Shown here: positions 1 through 11,664 of the stretch, one piece after another
Numbering within the stretch: the stretch's first letter is position 1
How the letters are laid out: each line of letters opens with the position of its first letter
DNA from: Gracilaria gracilis
Lineage: Eukaryota; Rhodophyta; Florideophyceae; Gracilariales; Gracilariaceae
Direction of reading: 5' to 3'
DNA length: 64,000 nt
Assembly: GCA_030374805.1 (NCBI GenBank)
Contig: JARGSG010000131.1
Location: 62,001 to 126,000 of the forward strand
Position numbers and translations under genes: made by a program
The notes under the pieces: generated by a model
Databases searched by the model: none
Told to the model about the DNA's origin: nothing
What the model saw: the letters and a program-made list of their open reading frames with translations, nothing else

Positions 1-134
1 CGAGTGTGGCGGGCGCGGATGGAGGCGCCGCACGGCGCCCAAACTAAAAAGAGAAGCAGCACGACGGCAACGTATTTGAATGCGCTTCAAAAGTGGCGCC
101 TTTTTAATAATTTGAATTAATCAGTGACCGGCGG
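1..134. other. window edge, no gene seen
   Basis: GC-rich sequence passing into an AT-rich stretch. It lies 3' of the Pkr1-like gene, so it probably holds that gene's 3' UTR. Nothing else is supported. Confidence 0.5.
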
Positions 135-566
135 TCAGTCCTCCTTGCGGCGCTCGGCGCCAGTGGCGGAGTCGGCGGCGGCGTTAGAGTCGGCGGTGGC
201 GGTGGCGGTGGCGGTGGCGGCGCGCGCGTGCGCGTGCAGGCGCGCAATCTCGCGCATGAACAGCACGTACGACGCGCTGAGCGCGAGCGACAGCAGCAGC
301 ATCAGTTCAAAGTGCGGCGACAGCACGCGCATGGCTGCCAGCGACGCCAGCAGCACGTTGAGCAGCAGCAGCACCGCGCGCAGCAGCGCGTGCGTGCCGC
401 TGCTCACGCCGGGCTGCAGCCAGCGCGGCAGCGCCGCCACAATGTCCGCCGCCGCGCGCGCGTTCGCGCTGTCGCTCGCGCTCGCGCTCGCGCTCGCGCT
501 GTCGCTGCGCGCCGTCGGCGCCGACGCGCGCGGCGCCGATTTACATTTGGACGACGGCGACGACAT
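135..566 (-). CDS. Pkr1-like V-ATPase assembly factor, ER membrane protein
   Basis: 143 aa from the ATG at 566. An in-frame ATG at 650 would add 28 residues of ordinary leader, so the later start is preferred. Residues 1-40 are Ser/Ala-rich low complexity coded by GCTCGC-type repeats. Then comes the segment LQPGVSSGTHALL (about 50-62), hydrophobic helix 1 (about 60-79), the short SPHFEL turn, and hydrophobic helix 2 (about 87-104) ending in a charged FMREIARL. This PG-containing loop plus two helices with H-F between them is the layout of the Pkr1 family, small ER proteins needed for V-ATPase Vo assembly. The C-terminus is an Ala/Thr-rich tail. The family call rests on pattern recognition only. 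It is divergent from RsmI, with which it shares a 233-bp upstream interval. Confidence 0.55.
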   Translation of the reverse strand: MSSPSSKCKSAPRASAPTARSDSASASASASDSANARAAADIVAALPRWLQPGVSSGTHALLRAVLLLLNVLLASLAAMRVLSPHFELMLLLSLALSASYVLFMREIARLHAHARAATATATATADSNAAADSATGAERRKED

Positions 567-799
567 GACCGCCCTAAGATACAACGGATGGCGCACACCA
601 ATTGCTCGCTCGCTCCATCGCTCACAGCTATCATACTGTACAATGTACATAAATTAGCTGACGCCAAAAGCGTTGTGCACGCGGCACACGTCGCCTCCGC
701 CGCCGCCGCCGCCGAATCTGCTCATCTCATCAGCAGATTACATCGCGCGCCCCGAGCGCACGGCCGCTGCCGCCCCGAGAGCGCGTCGTCAAGCGCGGA
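567..799. promoter_or_regulatory. divergent promoter interval between the Pkr1-like gene and rsmI
   Basis: 233 bp lie between two start codons pointing away from each other, so both promoters must be here or overlap the neighbouring gene. A short CCG/GCC run lies at about 692-714. No clear TATA box was seen. Confidence 0.4.
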
Positions 800-1963
800 A
801 TGTGCGCCTTGGCGTTTGTGGGCCGCGCCGCCGCCGCCGCCGCCGTCGCGCTGGTGGCGCCCGCGCCGCGTGTGCGCCGCCGCTGCGTGTGCGCCGCCGC
901 GCGCGCCTCCGCCTCCGCCTCCGCCTCCGCCTCCGCCTCCGCCTCCGCCTCCGCCTCCGCCTCCGCCTCCGCCTCCGCCGCCGACGGCGGTAGCCACAGC
1001 GGCAGCGGCACGCTGTACTTGGTGCCGACGCCCATCGGCAACCCGCGCGACATGACGCTGCGCGCCGTCGACGTGCTCAGCGCCGTGCCCGTGGTGGCGG
1101 CGGAGGACACGCGCGTAGCGCGCCGACTACTGCGCCCGCTCCCGCGCGCCTCGTCGACGTCGTCGTCGCCGCCGCCGCCGCCGCCGCGGCAGCAACAACA
1201 CCAACAGCAGCTGCTGCTGTCGTGCCACGAGCACAACTGGCGCGCGCGCGTGCCCACGCTGCTGTCGCACCTGCGCGCGGGGCGCGACGTGGCGCTGGTG
1301 AGCGACGCGGGCACGCCGTGCGTCAGCGACCCGGGCGCGCAGCTGGTGCGCGCCGCCGTGGCCGCGCAGCTGCGCGTGGTGCCGCTGCCCGGCGCGTGCG
1401 CCGCCGTGTGCGCGCTGGTGGCCAGCGCCTTGCCGCTGGCCGCCTTCACCTTTGTGGGCTTCCTGCCGCGCGCGCGCGAGCAGCGTCGCGCCGCCGTGCG
1501 CCGCGTCGCCCACATCCACTCCACCGTCGTGCTGTACGAGGCGCCGCACCGCCTGCTTTCCACGCTCGCCGCGCTTGCGGATGCCCACTCGCGCGCCGAC
1601 CGCCCCGTGTGCGTGGCGCGCGAGATGACCAAAAAGTATGAGCAGTTTCTCAGGTTCGAGTCGCTGCTGGACGCCCATCGCTTCTACGCCGCCGCTGAGC
1701 ATGCGCCCAGGGGCGAGTTTACCATTGTGCTGGCGCCGTTGCCGGTGCAGCCCATGGTGGAGCACCACGATCTCACCACGTTTCCCACCGCGCCCGTCGA
1801 GCTGCCGCCGCTGGTGGAGACGCTCGTCAAGGAGGGCATGCCCGTCAGCGCCGTTGCGAGGGCCGTCTCGGCTGCGTGCCGCGTGCCCAAGAAGCTTGTG
1901 TACGCCTACGCTACCAAAGTTAAACAAAAGCTCAACCACCACACCAACAGTACCGTTGAATGA
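800..1963 (+). CDS. rsmI: RsmI-like 16S rRNA (cytidine-2'-O)-methyltransferase, probably organelle-targeted
   Basis: 387 aa. RsmI 2'-O-methylates C1402 of the bacterial-type small-subunit rRNA using S-adenosylmethionine. The family signature LYLVPTPIGNPRDMTLRA is at about residue 72, followed by AAEDTR, SDAGTPCVSDPG (about 167-178), a PG..A/SALP segment with FTFVGFLPR, YEAPHRLL, REMTKKYEQF and GEFTIVLAP. A C-terminal helix-turn-helix-like stretch ends the protein. Residues 1-71 precede the enzyme and are Arg/Ala/Ser-rich with almost no acidic residues, as in plastid or mitochondrial transit peptides. Part of this leader is an (Ala-Ser)12 run coded by a hexanucleotide repeat. A Pro/Gln-rich insert (about residues 115-140) separates the first two motifs and is unusual. 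The gene is intronless. It converges on MSI1 with only 6 bp between stop codons. Function is well supported; target organelle is inferred. Confidence 0.9.
   Translation: MCALAFVGRAAAAAAVALVAPAPRVRRRCVCAAARASASASASASASASASASASASASAADGGSHSGSGTLYLVPTPIGNPRDMTLRAVDVLSAVPVVAAEDTRVARRLLRPLPRASSTSSSPPPPPPRQQQHQQQLLLSCHEHNWRARVPTLLSHLRAGRDVALVSDAGTPCVSDPGAQLVRAAVAAQLRVVPLPGACAAVCALVASALPLAAFTFVGFLPRAREQRRAAVRRVAHIHSTVVLYEAPHRLLSTLAALADAHSRADRPVCVAREMTKKYEQFLRFESLLDAHRFYAAAEHAPRGEFTIVLAPLPVQPMVEHHDLTTFPTAPVELPPLVETLVKEGMPVSAVARAVSAACRVPKKLVYAYATKVKQKLNHHTNSTVE
905..976 (+). repeat. GCCTCC hexanucleotide microsatellite, 12 units
   Basis: Twelve exact GCCTCC units lie inside the rsmI leader and code for alternating Ala-Ser. 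The length is a multiple of three, so changes in unit number keep the frame. Confidence 0.95.
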
Positions 1964-1969
1964 TTTTCA

Positions 1970-3987
<2,018 letters not shown>

Positions 3988-5776
3988 TTAGCTCACCACG
4001 ATGACTGCCACTGGTCTTGATTCCTCTTCAGAAGTCGAAGCCGCCCCAGTCGACGCCGAGCTTGTGTCAAAATGTGACTCAGTGGGAAAAAGCCTTGTCT
4101 CGTCGTTCACCAACAGTCTTTGTTTCAAACATTCTAGGTGAGGATACACTGCTTCCGCGTTTCTGCATTCGAGCTCATCCAGCACGCTTGATACGTCGCC
4201 ATTGAGATCCAATGGCATTCCTAACGCTGCACTTTCGTACAGCTTAAACGACGAAAACGGCTCACCATTCTTCACAAATGGTGAAATGTTGTGCGATTCA
4301 TACCTCTCAACAATAAAGTCGCATATTGTGATCACCACAACGAACAGAGCAAATACGACCATTAGTACTATGGGTGATACTTTAGATTGCACCATCCCGG
4401 AACAGAGCGCAGCCGTCATGACCAGTCTTACTGAAAGGCGAATTATGCGGCTTACGTTGTGTAACCGCGTCCGAAACGCGGAAAGAATTGTGGTTACCAA
4501 CATGGAGCAAGCCCAAGCCACGGAAAGGAACTTGCGGGTCGAAGGAGCTAGTTCGCCCTTAGCATTTGAAGCCACCGACATCAAGTGAGCACATGCAGTG
4601 GAGAAGAACAAAATAAACAAGTGAAGTACGCTGAACAGAAACGTGCTGCACACCGAAGCAATCATACTCGGATTGAGATGATTCGATGCTGAAGTATCGA
4701 TGAAATGTATAGAGTGAAGAGCGATCAATGAAATTAAGCTCAACACCGCAACTCCATACACATGACTCACGCGTATTGAAGTACCCTGTACGAGATCTTC
4801 AGGTACCCAATAGCCAAGGATAGAAGGTGAATCGATGTCTGGTAAGAATTTGATCGATTCTTCCGAGTTGAACCTTGAAAGTAGATGCACACGTACCGAC
4901 CCCATGTATTAATAACAACACGCATGCACTCACAAAGCAGCCATGCGACATCAATCGAAGCGCTTCATAATTACAGAACAAGCGCGGAGGGACGTGCGTC
5001 TGTACTCGTCTTCTCCCTCGATGAAGCCAGAAAAACGCAGCATGGGGTGCAAAGTGCATGAACACTGAAGCAGCGAAACCAGCCCAATACATTGTCTTTA
5101 CCCCAAACGTTGTAGACACAAACGTTGTAGCAAAGTACGGTGCAGAGACCAGCATGTGCGCTCCAGCAATGAGCGCCAGTTGGTTCGCTCGGTTGGTGAC
5201 GTCTTGTAGTAGAGGTTCACACCATGAGTTATGGAATAGAATCACAGATGGTATAAATATAATGAAGAAGGCAGACAATGCTGTTATTACTCGCGTCGTC
5301 GAAAATGCCACTGGAATAGTCAGCGAGAAGATGAGGGCAAAGAGAGAAACTGCAAACTTGTAGAAAAGGGCAACACCGTCATTTGGAGGAGGCCAAAGAG
5401 TGTGGAGCATGATGTGAATCCTCGCAAAAGTCGCAAGAGGCCAAAACAGAAGCAGAGTTCTCTCAGACGCCGTATATGTGATAGGTTCGTTCCTTAGGGG
5501 TAGAAAGATGATAAGCTGCGAGACCGACACGATAAGGATATGGAATACATCTTGAGACGAAATGCTTGTTGATGGCTGGGCGACGTAGTCCACTTTTTCG
5601 AAATGGTACCGCATCAAATGACGTGTTTGGTACAAAACACATTTCAAACTGCGAACCCGTGGGGGAAGATCGTTAGCATTGTGAGTCGACTCAGCAGTGG
5701 GAGTTCTTCGCACCGAAGCAGTACCACCAAGTGGAGTTTCAACGACGGTAATCTTGCTGGGAGACTGCTCAGACAT
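3988..5776 (-). CDS. divergent LtrA-family membrane protein paralogue, two exons
   Basis: Proposed exons are 5776-4897 and 4838-3988, joined by a 58-bp phase-1 intron with donor GTACGT (as in MSI1) and acceptor TTACCAG, giving 576 aa. The protein has about ten hydrophobic helices. It aligns with the LtrA gene at 6328-8151 at several points: SAPYFATTFV against TSPYFAAAFV, a YEALRLM block against YEVLTMI, and FLSVAWACSMLVTTILSAF against a matching helix. However, the family hallmarks ELFFDL and LGES are missing, and the N-terminus is shorter. It is probably a tandem duplicate that has diverged or lost the ancestral activity, whose substrate is unknown even for the family. The intron is inferred from frame, splice sites and the paralogue; an unspliced reading would end early. 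Confidence 0.65.
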
Positions 5777-6327
5777 TGTGACTCAGAAATTCGCGCACAT
5801 CACTCCCAAAGAGCGTCGGCCGTTGTGGAAGATTGTTTACAAATCGAGGCTCAGGCTTAAAGATTACAATTCGAAGGAGGCAGTCGCAATCAAGTGCATC
5901 AAACAGCCAAGCACAGAAAGCTCGAGAGCTTCGCACTCCATCGGCAGTACGTGATCAAACGAACGAACGTTGGTACGGAAAACGTTCATCCACCACTTCA
6001 AACAGATTCAATCTCGCCCAGTATCTACGAAGGTACAATAATAATAATAAACAAACTGCATAATTTAACGGCCGACCGTTCGCGCACCGATCTCATCGAA
6101 CGGATCCACGCACCTTTGGAAGAAGACGGAAAGCGAGGAAAGGAAAACCCCTGTACGGGGCGGCAACTTGTAACCTTCTACGCACAAGCCCCGAAAGACT
6201 TCTCAGGTGCGCGAACTTGATGCATGATGTGCGGTTCACCCCCCCCCCCCCCCCCCCAGTGAATCTGCATCACCGTCCGTGCAAAACAAGCACACTGCTG
6301 ATCTAGCTAGCGAGTTGAGAAATTTTG
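5777..6327. other. intergenic region between the two LtrA-like genes
   Basis: 551 bp holding the promoter of the upstream paralogue and the 3' end of the next gene. A 20-base C run lies at 6239-6258 and an ATAATAATAATAA run at about 6036. No supported gene. Confidence 0.5.
6239..6258. repeat. poly-C run (20 bases)
   Basis: Twenty consecutive C on the plus strand (G on the coding strand of the neighbours), just beyond the stop of the LtrA gene. The G-run could form a G-quadruplex or be a sequencing slip point. Confidence 0.9.
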
Positions 6328-8151
6328 TTACACATTGTTGTCCTCTCCAATATCTCCACGTTTCTTCTTCGCCGTTGGCTGTACCTTGACCATTTGGCAA
6401 GAATGTCCCTTGCACAGCCGTTCTTTCAAAGCCCTTGAAATCTCTTCTGGAAGATCAGAGCTATGATCCAGTCTCACATCTTCGGGGTTCGTTGGCGCAT
6501 CGCCACTATATTCATCATCCGAATCAAATGTTTCAAATGACTCTCCAGCCAGACTACTAGGCGTGCTACTGCCCTCAGATCGGAAGAATCCAAGTCGGTC
6601 AAGGTGAACAAGGATGAATTCGGTGATGCCAAAGAACACGAGTACAGCAGTGTGAACACCAAGGTACAAATCTGCTCGGAGATCTGAGAATGGAAGGCCA
6701 ATCATAACTGCAACAGCGGTAGTCACGCGAGCCACAGTTCGATACGACTTGGATGCTGCGCGTGGTCCGCCCTCGTGCAGGGCCCCAAACGCAGCCGAAA
6801 TAATCATAGACATACCCCATCCGACCGAGAACAACCATCGCTGCTTGCGTTGAAAAGTAAATCCTGACGCTTTAGAGGTATCTTCTCCAGCGCGGACGAG
6901 CCAACGCGCAACAGCTTCGCTCTTCGGAGGCAAGACAACATCATGGATTGATGTTCCTAGTCCCGTTGCAAATAGAATGAGTGCCATGTGATAGAGAGTG
7001 TGCAGTTGACTCCACACGATACCATAATTTGCACTGTGACGTATAGCATGCTGTCCTCCTTTAAGAATGGATGCGTCTACATTGACGTATAATGTCTGCA
7101 AAGAATAAAGCTTTGCGGCGGTAGCAGCTGCCACAGCGTAAAGCCTGCCCAACCTTGCTCCCTCGCTGGTTATAAACTTGCCCGCCTCAAATAGAATACC
7201 TATCACAGATTCACCCAACACAATCATTGTCAGCACTTCGTACTTCTCTACCATGAGCTCGATGGCAACGGCAAGACGGGTGGCAGGGCGATTTCGATGA
7301 AGAAACCGATACAGGTTGCCCGTAAGATGAATAGAAAAAAATTGGGCAACCAGAGGAATCCAGTACAAGATGCGCGTCGCCCGTTCCGATCCAACAAACG
7401 CAGCAGCAAAGTACGGTGAGGTAACTATGACGCCAACAACAGACACGGCTTTCAACTGATTGAATCGATTGTGCGGGTTCCTCAATAATGGTTCTCTACT
7501 TGCCCAAAAGAACGAGACTGCAGAGGGTATTGCTGTAGCCAGAAAAGAACAAATAGCGACGTAAGGGCGAATGCCATCTTGAAAGGCGCCATGCGCTCCC
7601 AATGCGATTCCAATCAAGCAAAAGAACACGGCATAGATGCTAAGCTTCTCGAACAGATCCTTCTTAATGCTCCAGAAGTTCCAACTCATAACGATAACGC
7701 GCCAGCTATTGTAGATAGCGCCAAATAGGAGAAAGAACTTTTCGACATCCTTCCATGAGGAGAAATTCTCCCTCAACTCATGTCCAAGCGCCGCAATTCC
7801 GCCGACAAGTACCAAGTCGAAGAAAAGTTCATCGGCAGCCACAGTCCTCGTAATAGGACTTCTATAGAGCGTTTCGTTGTAAAAATATTGTTGTAGGTGT
7901 CGCTTGTCAAACAGAGTTCGGATAGCCTTATTCTTGAGGTTGCGAGTTTGTTTGCGGTCTCTTTCTCTTAACGGTGGTGGCGCGGCGTCGCTGTGATGTG
8001 ATTCGACCTCTTGGTGGTGAATGTTTTCAACTTCTCCGAATTCTTCCACGTGATGAACTGGTTGTTGCGACATGCGGGCGGAACTCGTGCCTCTCCCGCT
8101 ACCACTCGGAGTGGAGTGCTTGGGCAGCGAGGAGGAATCTGTCGGCTTCAT
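6328..8151 (-). CDS. LtrA-family (low temperature requirement A) multi-pass membrane protein
   Basis: 607 aa, intronless. A polar N-terminus of about 95 residues rich in His/Glu/Arg precedes the membrane region. Family hallmarks are present: ADELFFDLVLVGGIAALGHE (about 105), WRVIVMSWNFW, IELMVEKYEVLTMIVLGES (about 270-290) and YHMALILFATGLGTS (about 385). These match the bacterial and fungal LtrA proteins (PF06772), whose biochemical role is still unclear. The C-terminal 100 residues are polar and acidic (FDSDDEYSGD), likely cytosolic, ending in a basic KKKRGD. The ATG at 8151 gives the full domain. It lies tandem with a diverged paralogue and is the last host gene before the transposon cluster. 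Confidence 0.85.
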   Translation of the reverse strand: MKPTDSSSLPKHSTPSGSGRGTSSARMSQQPVHHVEEFGEVENIHHQEVESHHSDAAPPPLRERDRKQTRNLKNKAIRTLFDKRHLQQYFYNETLYRSPITRTVAADELFFDLVLVGGIAALGHELRENFSSWKDVEKFFLLFGAIYNSWRVIVMSWNFWSIKKDLFEKLSIYAVFFCLIGIALGAHGAFQDGIRPYVAICSFLATAIPSAVSFFWASREPLLRNPHNRFNQLKAVSVVGVIVTSPYFAAAFVGSERATRILYWIPLVAQFFSIHLTGNLYRFLHRNRPATRLAVAIELMVEKYEVLTMIVLGESVIGILFEAGKFITSEGARLGRLYAVAAATAAKLYSLQTLYVNVDASILKGGQHAIRHSANYGIVWSQLHTLYHMALILFATGLGTSIHDVVLPPKSEAVARWLVRAGEDTSKASGFTFQRKQRWLFSVGWGMSMIISAAFGALHEGGPRAASKSYRTVARVTTAVAVMIGLPFSDLRADLYLGVHTAVLVFFGITEFILVHLDRLGFFRSEGSSTPSSLAGESFETFDSDDEYSGDAPTNPEDVRLDHSSDLPEEISRALKERLCKGHSCQMVKVQPTAKKKRGDIGEDNNV

Positions 8152-8639
8152 GGCAATGCTTGTCCAATGCGATAGCGTTCCAATGCGATAGCCTGTCCAG
8201 CAAACCTAACCCTTATCCACAACCCACTCATACCAAACGGAAAGGTTGATAGAGTCGGCAAGGGAGCGCCGACAAAGGAGAGAGCTTGATAAGAAGAGGG
8301 TGTGGCTTCAAACGATGGGCCCAGGGCGAATTAACCGTTAGCAACAGCTAACGCTAACGCTGTTGGGCACGAAGCACATTCTGATTGGCTCGGGTAGAAT
8401 AGTCATGTCACTGTGGCATTCTCCCTTGCGTTGAGCAGCATAGAATCTGTGTGAAGAACGAAGTGAATGCAAACCAATCATTGGCGGGAGTTCCGTATTT
8501 CGACATTGGTGCCACACACACGTGTAACTCTTAACAGGGCATGTAAAAGCAACGAAGCAAGACGTGGCTATATGGTACCTTCCCCGGGAGGGTAATCTGG
8601 TGCATGGGGTTAATGTGGTGCACTTACCCCAGTTGGGTA
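8152..8639. promoter_or_regulatory. upstream region of the LtrA gene, boundary with the transposon cluster
   Basis: 488 bp without a gene. It holds the LtrA promoter and a short inverted repeat, CAACAGC/GCTGTTG, at 8342-8365. Tc1 copy B begins at 8640 after a TA at 8638-8639. Confidence 0.4.
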
Positions 8640-8807
8640 AAGTGAGCGAAATCCTTATACAACACCGTGATCACGCCAGAATAAAAGAGAATAAAAAACA
8701 CCAGTAAGAGCGCCAAACAAAAATATCCTCTAAGAGGTTACTCAAAGGGTTAAATTCCTATACGACAGGTAGACAACTGTGACACATTACCCACGCTAAA
8801 GTGGAGC
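8640..8807. repeat. left terminal repeat of Tc1 copy B
   Basis: It matches the left end of Tc1 copy A (8810-9035) along most of its length, including AGTAAGAGCGCC, the ATATCCTCTAA(G/A)AGGTTACTC block and GACAACTGTGACACATTA. It ends at CACGCTAAAGTGGAGC, the counterpart of the site where piggyBac entered copy A. About 70 bp between outer and inner direct repeats is missing relative to copy A. Confidence 0.8.
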
Positions 8808-8809
8808 TA

Positions 8810-9035
8810 CAGTGAGCGAAATGCTTATACGACACCCCACATATTCGTCCGTTGCAGGCACATTCTCCCTCCATGAGGCTCCAAAGTTTGTGCACTTCAC
8901 GCTAGTATAAAAGAGAAAAAAAGCAAATCAGTAAGAGCGCCAAAGCTTTATCAAAAACAAAGATATCCTCTAAAAGGTTACTCAAGAGGCGAAATTTCTA
9001 TACGACAGGTGGACAACTGTGACACATTATGCACT
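8810..9035. repeat. left IR/DR end of Tc1 copy A
   Basis: Outer direct repeat at about 8810-8836, inner one at about 8992-9010, 173 bp apart. The layout resembles the paired transposase-binding sites of IR/DR Tc1 elements such as Sleeping Beauty. Confidence 0.75.
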
Positions 9036-9130
9036 CTAGTGTCTATCGGACCAACGCGTTGACCTCATATGAGGTCATCCCGTTGAGAGAGTAAAATAAA
9101 CCAAAAAATTACATTCCCGACCTATAATGC

Positions 9131-9162
9131 GGACTTTTCAAATTTCAAAATTTGAAAAGTCC
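9131..9162. repeat. 32-bp near-perfect palindrome in piggyBac
   Basis: Arms GGACTTTTCAAATTT and AAATTTGAAAAGTCC with a 2-base centre. It sits between the left terminal palindrome and the transposase 3' end and may form a cruciform or an RNA hairpin. Confidence 0.85.
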
Positions 9163-9204
9163 TTGAACAGTCGTTTAAGTAGTAGTCTGTAGGGCAAAAC
9201 GGCC

Positions 9205-9269
9205 AGTAATCACAGCTCAGTGGATAAGATATCCTATGTGAGCAAATTAAACGTGAGTTCAAACCTCGC
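9205..9269 (+). other. tRNA-like remnant (A and B box) inside piggyBac
   Basis: An A-box-like AGCTCAGTGG (9214-9223) is followed by a well-formed T arm: stem GTGAG/CTCGC around the loop TTCAAAC (9253-9269). No good acceptor stem or anticodon arm can be drawn. It looks like a tRNA pseudogene or the head of a tRNA-derived SINE carried in the element's 3' flank. Confidence 0.45.
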
Positions 9270-9570
9270 TGAGTTTATTAAAACTCGAAAACTCCTTATG
9301 GAGCTCGACTAATTCTAGTAATATGTTTACACTAAGAACGTTTTCAACACCCACTTGAACAACAGACAAAACAAGGTGACATCTGTTAAAGGGGCAGTTT
9401 CGTCAGAGTGTAAACATTATCTAGCATGTTCAATAACGCGGATTGAATTAGTAGAAGGCTTAAGGCTAATGAACTCTTGTTGATAATGTGATTCTTTATG
9501 TGTTTTTATTCAATATCAGCGCTTGTTTACTTCTATGTTGACGTTGTTGTTGACAACAGATGTGCTTCAA

Positions 9571-11664
9571 TTACTTTTTAACAATGTGACGTAACTCAAT
9601 GTGGTTCTTAAAGCAGTCCCTTCCTCTACCAGTGTGACATAAATACACTTCAGATTTCAAAGATATATAGCATTCAGAACATAAAAACTTAGACTTCATA
9701 TTCCCTTTGCACACTTTGCATCGTCCTTGATATGAAGACTTCGGAATCATTCCATCCTTAGTTTTTCTCTTGCGATTAGTCTGCATAAGATGCACACCAG
9801 TTCCTGCAGGTTTCGGAATATCATCTTCTATTTCCACATGTTCTTCATCTCGAGTCATCAAAGCGGTCCGGTCCCACGTATTAGTGATAAGCTCGTCAGC
9901 CAGCTTTGAATAGAAGTTATATGGAGATAATAACTTTCGCATACCATTACCAGCTTTGTAAAGCATCCACGCATCAACCATACAAATGGATAATAAAGAT
10001 GAATTCACACGGAACGACCAATCCTTGACCTCGATTTTCTTCTCCAGTTTTAATTCATCTTGCCGGCATCTGTTGTGTCTGTCAATCATTGAACACGTTT
10101 TATAGTATTCCTCACAAACCTCTGGTATCGGTACTTCAAGTTCAACTTTCCTCGAAACATTTCCTTGTCGTCTCCATCTTTGTCGCATTATTGGGTTTCC
10201 AGGGTTCACCGTGTTGCATGTTGATATAAAGTACCTTCGTTCCCTATCGACCCACATTACCGCCATTAGATCAGTATTCAAACCGTTCCCCTTCGAAACC
10301 ATTGAAACAAAATCTCCACGATTCTCTAAGGTCTGCTCTGATAAATGCTTCATAGAAAATTGACGTGTTGCATTCTTGATAACCCCAGTAAAGCGCAGTC
10401 CTTTTTCCAAAAGAGCATTAGCTGTTTTCACAGATGCAAAAAAAGAATCTGCACAGACATGGCGTCCAGACCCAAACCATGGCTGGACTAATCGAAGTAA
10501 AATAGCAGTTCCATGAGTATGTTCTGTATCAAAATCCTGATTAGGAGCTTCAGATCCCATATTGAGCTCAATATTTAGCATGATACCACTTCTTCCGCAG
10601 CAAACGGTTTTCATTTCCAACCCGTTTTCTGGTTTTCGATCCAGCGCGGTATAATGTGGGAGCCCCACATCAATCCAGTCTCCCTCCAGCCCATACCAGC
10701 GTGACATACTCTCATCAACGCATAAAGCATGTGAAGGTGTCACGAAAGAACGGCGGTGATCATTGATGGCTTTCACGAAATCAGTGACTAAATTCCAGCG
10801 AGCCGTGCCATAATCCTCTTGAGCAGCGTTACCACTGAAACAAATACAACGCCTTAGAGTTTCAAACCTATTTCGTGACATTGCTTCACCAATCACAGGC
10901 TGAGACATAAACCTGGATGCTGGTTTTGAACCCCAAAGATCTCTTCTATTGGAAAACTCCAGCCTGCTTATTAAAATCATCACGCCAAAGAACCTTAAAA
11001 GCTCTCCACCACTCGTCGAAGAGGCACCATCATTTTCCAAGTTCTTGTTCGTCTTCTCCACAATAGTCTTCAGATGTCCAATGGGGAACATCCATAAAAA
11101 ATAGTCAATGAATGTCATCGTACTTGGGCAATGACGTGGTGAGATAAAATCTCCGGCTGGGCCAATAACCTTCCACGGTTGCAATTGCATGCATCCATTG
11201 ATAGGGCTACAAATTGCCTCCGTGTTCCACGCACGATCATGCACAGTCACTGACTGGTCGGAAGGGGGGGTGCTTGTGAAACGGGATCCGCCTCCTGCAA
11301 ATTTTGCAGTTTGTTCTCCTTCAATCGGCTGATTGTCAACATTTTGGGCCGGTAACGGTGGTACAATTGCTGTGTCAACATTATCAGTTTGTGGACTGTT
11401 AAGGAGACCATCACCAACCTTTACACTGCAAAGAGGAAGAGTACACTCTTTTTGGCGGTTTGGGAGGTCAAACCGAATAGTGAGAAATGTACAGTTTCGG
11501 CCGTTGAGGAGTCGAATGTCAACTTTTGTCACTGTTCCAGGGACAGTTTTCGTCTTCCAAAGAGATCCAAAGTAGCGTTTGCTTTCCGACTCACAAACTA
11601 CAAGGCGGGCACGACTGTAGACTTTGTTACCAACGGTACGACGAGGGTCTGTTGATGGGGCCAT
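9571..11664 (-). CDS. piggyBac transposase, intact
   Basis: 697 aa from the ATG at 11664 without a break. A variable N-terminus of about 150 residues precedes the DDE domain (transposase IS4-like, DDE_Tnp_1_7): a FFGVMI..R/W..S.P helix block, first Asp in LCVDESMSRWYG, GLEMKTVCC, second Asp in HVCADSFFAS, then MWVDRERRYF and MIDRHNRCRQD with later acidic residues. The C-terminus carries a Cys-rich zinc-binding domain, CKVCKGNMKSKFLCSECY...CHTGRGRDC, as in piggyBac enzymes, where it recognises the element's ends. It catalyses cut-and-paste transposition through hairpin intermediates. Full length and motifs suggest a recently active element. Confidence 0.93.
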   Translation of the reverse strand: MAPSTDPRRTVGNKVYSRARLVVCESESKRYFGSLWKTKTVPGTVTKVDIRLLNGRNCTFLTIRFDLPNRQKECTLPLCSVKVGDGLLNSPQTDNVDTAIVPPLPAQNVDNQPIEGEQTAKFAGGGSRFTSTPPSDQSVTVHDRAWNTEAICSPINGCMQLQPWKVIGPAGDFISPRHCPSTMTFIDYFLWMFPIGHLKTIVEKTNKNLENDGASSTSGGELLRFFGVMILISRLEFSNRRDLWGSKPASRFMSQPVIGEAMSRNRFETLRRCICFSGNAAQEDYGTARWNLVTDFVKAINDHRRSFVTPSHALCVDESMSRWYGLEGDWIDVGLPHYTALDRKPENGLEMKTVCCGRSGIMLNIELNMGSEAPNQDFDTEHTHGTAILLRLVQPWFGSGRHVCADSFFASVKTANALLEKGLRFTGVIKNATRQFSMKHLSEQTLENRGDFVSMVSKGNGLNTDLMAVMWVDRERRYFISTCNTVNPGNPIMRQRWRRQGNVSRKVELEVPIPEVCEEYYKTCSMIDRHNRCRQDELKLEKKIEVKDWSFRVNSSLLSICMVDAWMLYKAGNGMRKLLSPYNFYSKLADELITNTWDRTALMTRDEEHVEIEDDIPKPAGTGVHLMQTNRKRKTKDGMIPKSSYQGRCKVCKGNMKSKFLCSECYISLKSEVYLCHTGRGRDCFKNHIELRHIVKK

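Noticed and set aside
228-1942. Long Arg/Ala/Gly-rich frames on both strands (e.g. 228-1055 +, 730-1632 -, 1127-1942 -)
   Set aside because: Shadows produced by high GC and the GCC/GCCTCC repeats over the Pkr1-like gene and rsmI; no domain content.
8640-9035. Simple tandem duplication of about 175-220 bp
   Set aside because: The two similar blocks are the left ends of two different Tc1 copies, shown by matching right ends at 24811 and 37403.
9214-9269. Functional tRNA gene
   Set aside because: No acceptor stem or anticodon arm can be formed; kept only as a tRNA-like remnant.
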